Source: Nocardia nova NBRC 15556 | Lineage (GTDB): Bacteria; Actinomycetota; Actinomycetes; Mycobacteriales; Mycobacteriaceae | Direction: 5' to 3' | Assembly (NCBI RefSeq): GCF_001613005.1 | Contig: NZ_BDBN01000084.1 | Coordinates: 1 to 42,848, forward strand | DNA: 42,848 nt | In this document: positions 38,135 to 42,848 of the stretch, piece by piece | Layout of the letters: the number at the start of each line of letters is the position of its first letter | Position numbering within the stretch: the stretch's first letter is position 1 | The notes under the pieces: generated by a model | Database searches by the model: none | The model's input: the letters and a program-made list of their open reading frames with translations, nothing else | What the model was told of the DNA's origin: nothing | Program-made: the position numbers and the translations under genes

Positions 38135-38785
38135 ATGAGACTGTTCCGCGCACCGGGTGTCTACGCCCCGACAGCCGATACCGGACTGCTGATCAGAGCG
38201 CTGGGGGCCGCCGCCATCCCGGAGGGGTCCCAGGTGGTGGACGTGTGCACCGGTACCGGCGCCGTGGCGATCCAGGCGGGGCGGGCCGGTGCGTCCGCGG
38301 TCACCGCGGTGGACATCTCGCGCCGCGCACTGGCCTCGGCGTGGCTCAACAGCAGGTTGCACGGGGTGCCGCTGGAATTGCTGCACGGCGATTTCGGCCG
38401 GGTGCTGCACCGGCGTACCTTCGACGCGGTGCTGGCGAACCCGCCCTACGTGCCGGGTCCTACCGAGATTCCGGCACATGGCCGGGCGCGCGCCTGGGAG
38501 GGCGGACCACGCGGCCGGGCGCTTCTTGATCCGTTGTGCCGGATGATGCCGGAGCTGTTGCGCACCAAGGGAATCGCGCTGATCGTGCATTCCTCGCTGT
38601 GCGATCCGGATCTGACCGTACGGCAACTGCGCGACGGCGGGCTCAAGGCCGCGATCGTCGTGCGGGAAACCTGCGAATTCGGTCCGGTACTGAACCGGCG
38701 CGCGCACTGGCTGGAGCGACAGCACCTGATCGAACCGGGAACACGGCAAGAGGAGTTGGTGGTGATCCGTGCCGATCGAGAATGA
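38135..38785 (+). CDS. HemK2/PrmC-like protein methyltransferase
   Basis: 216-residue class I SAM-dependent methyltransferase. Seen: VVDVCTGTGAVAIQAGRAGA SAM motif I (~33-52), TAVDISRRALASAWLNSRLH, and NPPY at about residue 106 (FDAVLANPPYVPGP), the hallmark of enzymes methylating amide or amine nitrogen. It resembles HemK2/MTQ2-type enzymes rather than the release-factor enzyme PrmC, since it has no N-terminal helical domain. Starts 27 bases after the diiron gene and its end overlaps the CDGSH gene by 17 bases, so they form one unit. Target unknown. Confidence 0.85.
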   Translation: MRLFRAPGVYAPTADTGLLIRALGAAAIPEGSQVVDVCTGTGAVAIQAGRAGASAVTAVDISRRALASAWLNSRLHGVPLELLHGDFGRVLHRRTFDAVLANPPYVPGPTEIPAHGRARAWEGGPRGRALLDPLCRMMPELLRTKGIALIVHSSLCDPDLTVRQLRDGGLKAAIVVRETCEFGPVLNRRAHWLERQHLIEPGTRQEELVVIRADRE

Positions 38786-38999
38786 CGAGCCCACCCCCGG
38801 CCCGGCCCGCCGCACGCGGGTCACGCTCACCAAGGACGGTCCGGTGCTCGTCGAGGGGCCGGTGGAGTTGGTGACCGACGACGGACGCGTCGTGCGCTGC
38901 GATCGGTTCGTGGTCGCGGTGTGCACCTGCCGCCGGTCCGGGATCTATCCGCTCTGCGATACCACCCATCGCCGCCATCGCCGCAAACGCGGCGGCTGA
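38769..38999 (+). CDS. CDGSH-type iron-sulfur protein
   Basis: 76 residues. The 2Fe-2S ligand set of CDGSH proteins is intact: Cys52, Cys54, Cys63 and His67 within VCTCRRSGIYPLCDTTH, with the canonical G-S before His replaced by T-T. N-terminal strands (VTLTKDGPVLVEGPVELV) form the expected beta cap. Such proteins transfer electrons or clusters. GTG 38769 overlaps the methyltransferase gene. The C-terminus is strongly basic (HRRHRRKRGG). It ends 20 bases from the convergent MFS gene. Confidence 0.9.
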   Translation: MPIENDEPTPGPARRTRVTLTKDGPVLVEGPVELVTDDGRVVRCDRFVVAVCTCRRSGIYPLCDTTHRRHRRKRGG

Positions 39000-39019
39000 A
39001 CGCGCAGTCGGCGGGCGCG

Positions 39020-40543
39020 TCAGTGCTGCGGTGTCACGCTGGTGTGCCGCGGGATCAGTATCGCGGTGAGAACCGCGACGGCAGCCACCACACCGGCGGC
39101 CGCGTACGAGGTGACCGTGAGTGCGGAATCGAATGCCGCCGAAGCCATCTCGTGCACGCGGCTCCCGAGTTCACCGCCGATATCGCCGGCCACCGCGATC
39201 GCGCCGCCGGCCGATTCGCGGGCCGTCTCGCCCTGGGCTCCGGTCAGCGGGACCTCGCTCATGTAATGGGTGAACAGCGCGCCGTGCACACTGCCCAGCA
39301 GCGCCACCCCCAGGCCGTTGCCCAGTTCGTAGCTGGTCTCCTCGACCGCGCCGCCCTGGCCGGCGCGTTCGGCCGGCACCGAGGAAACCAGAACCGCCGC
39401 GGCGGCGGTGACCGCGATGCCGTCACCGATACCCAGGCAGACCAGGACCAGCGCGACCACGGCGTAGCTGGTGGGTTCGGGCGAGGTCGCCAGGACCGCG
39501 AAGCCGGCGGCGAGGATGAGCAGGCTGGTGACCATCACTCCGCGCACACCGGTCCAGCGAAGCAGCGCCGGTGTCGTCAGCGAGCCGACCAGAGTCGCGA
39601 CCGCGGCCGGCGCCGTCCGGATCCCGGCCTCGGCGGGAGAGTAGCCGTGAATGTATTGCAGCCACAACGAAATCAGGAACAGGGCGGCGCCGATCGCGAT
39701 CATCGCCATCAGTGTCGCCAGGGCCGCGGCGAGGAAGACCGGTCGCCGGAACAGCCGGATGTCGAGCAGCGGATCGGTCAGCCGCAACTGCCGGCGCGCG
39801 AACCAGAACAGCATGGCGAGCCCGGCCAGCAGGAGGCACACGTTCAGCACGATGTCCTCCCCGCGCGCGAGATGTTTGACGCCCCAGACGAATCCGACGA
39901 TACCGAGCACCGACAACGGCACGCTCGGCCAGTCGAACGGGGTGGTCGACGGGGCCCGGTATTCGGGCAGCAAACCGATCCCTGCCGCCAGCGTGAGCAC
40001 GACCACCGGCACGTTGATCCAGAACGCCGCGGCCCAGCCGAAGTGTTCGACCAGGACGCCACCCACGATCGGACCCACCGCCGCGCCGACCCCGGCGATC
40101 GCCGCCCAGATCGCGATCGCCCGGGTGCGTTCGTGCGGATCGTCGAAGATGTTGCGGATCAGCGAGAGCGTCGAGGGCATCACCATCGCGCCGCCCACCG
40201 CAAGGAGCACGCGGCCGCCGATGAGCTGACCGGTGACCTGTGCGGTCGCCGCGACCACCGACGCGACGCCGAACAGCGCGAATCCGGTCAGGAACAGCCG
40301 CTTGCGGCCGATCCGGTCGCCGACCGCGCCGAAGGTGATCAGCAGGCCGCCCAGAACCAATCCGTAGATGTCGACGATCCACAGCTGCGCGAGCGCCCCC
40401 GGTTGCAGGTCCTCGATCAGCGAGGGCAACGCGACGTTGAGCACGGTGGCGTCCATGGCGACGAGCAGCAGGCTCGCGCACAGCACCGCCAGCATGCCCC
40501 AGCGGCCGCGTACGGGTGTCGCCGTCCGGTTCCGGTCGATCAT
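39020..40543 (-). CDS. DHA2-type MFS multidrug exporter (SmvA/QacA-like)
   Basis: 507 residues with about 14 membrane helices. Seen: LLVAMDATVLNVALPSLIED motif D1, GAVGDRIGRKRLFLTGFALF motif A, AAVGPIVGGVLVEHFGWAAA motif C, and VPAERAGQGGAVEETSYELG in the second half. Exports lipophilic or cationic compounds by proton antiport in characterised relatives. ATG 40543 has GGGAGG five bases upstream. An inverted repeat at 40554-40589 overlaps its promoter/leader and could bind a repressor. It is a different subfamily from the exporter at 11923. Confidence 0.92.
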   Translation of the reverse strand: MIDRNRTATPVRGRWGMLAVLCASLLLVAMDATVLNVALPSLIEDLQPGALAQLWIVDIYGLVLGGLLITFGAVGDRIGRKRLFLTGFALFGVASVVAATAQVTGQLIGGRVLLAVGGAMVMPSTLSLIRNIFDDPHERTRAIAIWAAIAGVGAAVGPIVGGVLVEHFGWAAAFWINVPVVVLTLAAGIGLLPEYRAPSTTPFDWPSVPLSVLGIVGFVWGVKHLARGEDIVLNVCLLLAGLAMLFWFARRQLRLTDPLLDIRLFRRPVFLAAALATLMAMIAIGAALFLISLWLQYIHGYSPAEAGIRTAPAAVATLVGSLTTPALLRWTGVRGVMVTSLLILAAGFAVLATSPEPTSYAVVALVLVCLGIGDGIAVTAAAAVLVSSVPAERAGQGGAVEETSYELGNGLGVALLGSVHGALFTHYMSEVPLTGAQGETARESAGGAIAVAGDIGGELGSRVHEMASAAFDSALTVTSYAAAGVVAAVAVLTAILIPRHTSVTPQH

Positions 40544-40553
40544 CGGGCCTCCC

Positions 40554-40589
40554 GATTGCCGAAGCAGCTCCTGCTACTTTCCGGCAATC
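40554..40589 (-). promoter_or_regulatory. Nested inverted repeat before MFS exporter
   Basis: Outer arms GATTGCCG (40554-40561) and CGGCAATC (40582-40589), inner arms AGCAG (40563-40567) and CTGCT (40571-40575). All lie within the 50 bases upstream of the exporter start. It could be a repressor operator or an RNA hairpin just 5' of the ribosome-binding site. Confidence 0.5.
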
Positions 40590-40724
40590 CTACAAATCCC
40601 GGATCGATGACCAAGGTCCCCGATGGCGGGGACTTTCGGCCCTGATCCGGCCACGTCGCGGCTGTTGAGGTGAGGAGCCGGCAAGGGAGACGGGTGAGGT
40701 GGCGCGAGGCAACGGGCAGGGCCC

Positions 40725-41156
40725 ATGATGTTCGCCGGCGTCCACGACCCGGACAGCATCCGCGCGGCGTATGCCGACCGCGGACTGCCGGTCACGATGA
40801 TCGGCCCCCGGCCGCATCTGGTGACCGGTGGCCGGTTCGGCCTGATCGCTCTGCCGAACCGACTGGGACACAGGATGATCGCCGCACTGCCGATCTGCGG
40901 TCCGGTGCTCGGGCATCCGCGGTCGCGGCGCCTGGCTTTCGTCGTCACCGCACCCGCCCCCGATCCACCGCTGGCGCTGCTGCATCTGCTGCGTCTGCAC
41001 CGTGTCGTGGTGGTCGGGCCGCGGCGCTGCGTGGCGTTGCCCCGCTTCGACGGCGCCGGCCAGACGGTGCTGTGGGTCAACGAACCTCGCCGCGACGTCG
41101 TGGCACCGCGTGAGGCGGTGATCATCGACCTGGCCCTGCGCCTGTCGATCGACTAG
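40725..41156 (+). CDS. Hypothetical protein (weak primase/polymerase-domain resemblance)
   Basis: 143 residues, not confidently recognised. The pattern TGGRFGLIALPNRLGHRMIA, GPVLGHPRSRRLAFVVTAPA, RVVVVGPRRCVALPRF recalls the actinobacterial bifunctional DNA primase/polymerase N-terminal-like domain, but catalytic acids are not evident. ATG 40725 (or 40728) follows GGGCAGGG. It is divergent from the MFS gene and convergent with the TetR gene, 12 bases apart. Function unknown. Confidence 0.6.
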   Translation: MMFAGVHDPDSIRAAYADRGLPVTMIGPRPHLVTGGRFGLIALPNRLGHRMIAALPICGPVLGHPRSRRLAFVVTAPAPDPPLALLHLLRLHRVVVVGPRRCVALPRFDGAGQTVLWVNEPRRDVVAPREAVIIDLALRLSID

Positions 41157-41168
41157 TACTGCGCCCGA

Positions 41169-41912
41169 CTAGTGCTGTGCCGCGGCCGCCTTGCGCAACC
41201 CGTCGAGAATCAGATCCAGGCCGAACAGATACTGCTCCTCGCCGCCGCCGTGTGTGATCACCAGTTCGGGCATCAGATCGGTGATCGTCGGATGGGCCAC
41301 CGGATCCAGCATCTGCAGGCGGCTGGGGATGTTCTCACCGTTGCGGCGCGCCGGGGCGAACACATGACGCAGCGCCGAGCCGAAGGTGTATTGCAGCAGC
41401 ACCACGTATCCGCGCGCGGTCTCCTGTCGGCCGAGACCGGCGGCCCGTAACTGGGAGAGCACCAATTCCAGTGCGGCGGTTGCGGTATCGGCGAAATCGC
41501 CGTCGCCGTCGGGCTTCACGGCGAGTACCCGAAGCACCGCCGGGCGTTCCACGAGCAGCCGGTACAGCGCCTGGCAGCACGCCCGTACCCGATCGGCCCA
41601 GTCGCCGGAGACGTCCGGCGGATGGAAGCTGTCGAGCACCTGATCGCGCGCGGCCTGCAGCAGTTCGTCCTTGCTGCGGAAGTAGGTGTAGAGCGTCATC
41701 GTGCCGACGCCCAGTTCGGCGGCGAGGGCGCGCATGGAGATGCCCTCGCAGTCGGTGTCGTCGAGCATGCGCAGCGCGGCGTCCACGATCGCCTCGGCGC
41801 TGAGCGTATGGCGCGGTACTCGGCGGCGGCCGCCCCCGGTTCGGGTTCGTCGGGCGGGCTCAGATGTCACGGCACTGTCTCCGGTCGGGATGTAATCCGG
41901 TCTCGCCGCCAT
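41169..41912 (-). CDS. TetR-family repressor
   Basis: 247 residues. HTH at about residues 40-85 (SAEAIVDAALRMLDDTDCEG, then ISMRALAAELGVGTMTLYTY, FRSKDELLQAARDQ), followed by a TetR_C_1-like ligand domain (ACCQALYRLLVERPAVLRVL). Start candidates: GTG 41924 (inside the operator), ATG 41912 (chosen), and GTG 41870 with GGAG upstream. A 27-base palindrome lies 11 bases upstream of 41912, between it and the divergent PAP2 gene. It probably represses itself and that gene; control of the exporter at 39020 is possible but unproven. Confidence 0.9.
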   Translation of the reverse strand: MAARPDYIPTGDSAVTSEPARRTRTGGGRRRVPRHTLSAEAIVDAALRMLDDTDCEGISMRALAAELGVGTMTLYTYFRSKDELLQAARDQVLDSFHPPDVSGDWADRVRACCQALYRLLVERPAVLRVLAVKPDGDGDFADTATAALELVLSQLRAAGLGRQETARGYVVLLQYTFGSALRHVFAPARRNGENIPSRLQMLDPVAHPTITDLMPELVITHGGGEEQYLFGLDLILDGLRKAAAAQH

Positions 41913-41922
41913 TGTAGTATGC

Positions 41923-41949
41923 ACGTACGACGTACCGTACGTTGTACGT
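41923..41949. promoter_or_regulatory. 27-bp palindromic TetR operator
   Basis: Left arm ACGTACGACGTAC (41923-41935), central C at 41936, right arm GTACGTTGTACGT (41937-41949); 12 of 13 positions pair. It overlaps the upstream GTG of tetR and lies 26 bases before the PAP2 start. Size and symmetry fit an operator bound by one or two TetR dimers. Confidence 0.75.
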
Positions 41950-41974
41950 CAGCCCTCGTCGTGGAGGTCGGGTC

Positions 41975-42848
41975 GTGGCTGCAACAACCATCTCGGGTCC
42001 GCTCGCGCAGGTTCCGGCGCGAGCCGGGGGCTGGTTTCGGGAAGTGGTGCTGGTCGTCGTGGTGTATTTCGCCTACGACGGCGCCCGGCTGCTGGTCGGC
42101 AGCAATATCGACCACGCCCGTCACGACGCGCACGCGCTGCTGCGGATCGAGGACTGGCTGCGGCTGGACCCCGAACTGTGGCTGAACCGGATCTTCGTCG
42201 GCCACGCCTGGCTCGCGATTCCGGCCGACTTCGCCTACGCCACGCTGCACTACGTCGTGACTCCGGCGATCCTGATCTGGATGTGGTGGGCGCACCGCGA
42301 GCAGTACCGGGCGGCTCGCACCCAGCTGGGCATCGCGACCGTCGCGGGCCTGATCGGATTCGTGGCATTGCCCACCGCGCCGCCGCGACTGCTGGAAGAG
42401 TCCCACGGTTTCATCGACGTGATGGCACTGCACGCCTCGGTGGGCTGGTGGCAGGGTGATGCCGGCACGCCGCGCGGATTGGATTCGCTCACCAACGATT
42501 TCGCCGCGATGCCGAGTCTGCACGTCGGCTGGGCGCTGTGGTGCGGGCTGATGCTGTACCGCTTCGGCCGGACTCCGCTCGCACGCTGGGCCGGTGTCGG
42601 CTATCCGATTCTCATCACGCTGGTGGTGATCGGGACCGCGAACCACTATCTGCTCGACTGCGCCGCCGGTGCGGTCCTGATCCTCGCCGCCGGTTACGCC
42701 GCCGTGCCGTATCTGCGCCTCTGCGACGCGACCGCGGACGGCATCCGGGTCTGGTGGGCGATGGTGCGCGCGACGTCGCCGTGGCCCGCTCGGCGTCGTG
42801 CGGTGGTCGCCGCCTTCGCACCGGGCGCGGTCGCCGGGCCGGCACTCG
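41975..42848 (+). CDS. PAP2 superfamily membrane protein (3' end outside window)
   Basis: At least 291 residues; the frame is open to the window end. PAP2_3/inositol-phosphorylceramide-synthase-like phosphatase fold in the membrane. Seen: FREVVLVVVVYFAYDGARLL first helix, HARHDAHALLRIEDWLRLDP, TLHYVVTPAILIWMWWAHRE, and the catalytic motifs MPSLHVGWALWCGLML (PSxH) and TANHYLLDCAAGAVLILAAG (distal His-Asp). GTG 41975 has GGAGG seven bases upstream. It is divergent from tetR across the palindromic operator and so likely under its control. Substrate, such as a polyprenyl or glycerolipid phosphate, is not predictable. Confidence 0.87.
   Translation, partial: MAATTISGPLAQVPARAGGWFREVVLVVVVYFAYDGARLLVGSNIDHARHDAHALLRIEDWLRLDPELWLNRIFVGHAWLAIPADFAYATLHYVVTPAILIWMWWAHREQYRAARTQLGIATVAGLIGFVALPTAPPRLLEESHGFIDVMALHASVGWWQGDAGTPRGLDSLTNDFAAMPSLHVGWALWCGLMLYRFGRTPLARWAGVGYPILITLVVIGTANHYLLDCAAGAVLILAAGYAAVPYLRLCDATADGIRVWWAMVRATSPWPARRRAVVAAFAPGAVAGPAL

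Noticed and set aside
38921..40645. 574-codon plus-strand frame antisense to the MFS exporter
   Set aside because: Gln/Arg/His-rich shadow of a gene with intact MFS motifs.

Overview
This is 42.8 kb of very GC-rich chromosomal DNA from an actinobacterium of the order Mycobacteriales. It most probably comes from Nocardia or a close relative in the Nocardiaceae. Gene order from ftsK to the fadE20-like gene follows the Mycobacterium tuberculosis segment Rv2748c-Rv2724c closely (ftsK, argA, pgsA, clgR, pspA, pspM, DUF3046, recA-recX, miaB, DUF349, miaA, dapF, hflX, fadE20). It has features typical of Nocardia/Rhodococcus/Corynebacterium: a gluABCD transporter beside miaB, and an intein-free recA. 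I see no tRNA, rRNA, CRISPR array, insertion sequence or prophage, and no gene-free stretch longer than about 220 bases.

Region 1 (1-9020): the 3' end of ftsK; a leftward group (argA, YciI protein, NTF2-like protein, F420/PPOX-type oxidoreductase); then pgsA-cinA and the envelope-stress locus clgR, pspA, pspM and a 57-residue membrane protein, closed by a perfect hairpin. clgR has an ECF (SigE-like) promoter candidate. Region 2 (9021-14500): PIG-L deacetylase, GT1-like glycosyltransferase, DUF3046, an NTF2-like gene behind a textbook MerR/SoxR-type operator-promoter, and a divergent pair of MFS exporter and double-headed Lrp/AsnC regulator. Region 3 (14500-18220): recA with both a LexA box and a LexA-independent damage promoter, an unusual 614-residue recX with three copies of its C-terminal module, and two small membrane proteins. 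Region 4 (18435-21835, leftward): glutamate-type ABC transporter gluABCD. Region 5 (22019-34152): tRNA modification (miaB, miaA), diaminopimelate epimerase, HflX, a divergent SPOUT protein, an MGAT-like acyltransferase and an acyl-CoA dehydrogenase.

Region 6 (34252-38999) departs from the mycobacterial order and is the most interesting part. A leftward five-gene run (flavodoxin-like reductase, proline-rich protein, small unknown, PfpI/DJ-1, UdgX) and a rightward three-gene run (haem-oxygenase-like diiron protein, HemK2-like methyltransferase, CDGSH iron-sulfur protein) diverge from one 121-base spacer. That spacer carries the same GGGTAT-type element facing both ways, and a third near-copy sits before the methyltransferase gene. 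I read the block as a general-stress (SigF/SigB-type) island combining redox/metal chemistry with DNA and protein damage repair. Region 7 (39020-42848) holds a second MFS exporter, a small unknown, a TetR regulator with a 27-base palindromic operator, and the start of a PAP2-type membrane phosphatase cut by the window end.

A recurrent feature is a TANNNT hexamer placed 6-7 bases before a start codon that lacks a Shine-Dalgarno sequence. This suggests that many genes here are transcribed as leaderless mRNAs.
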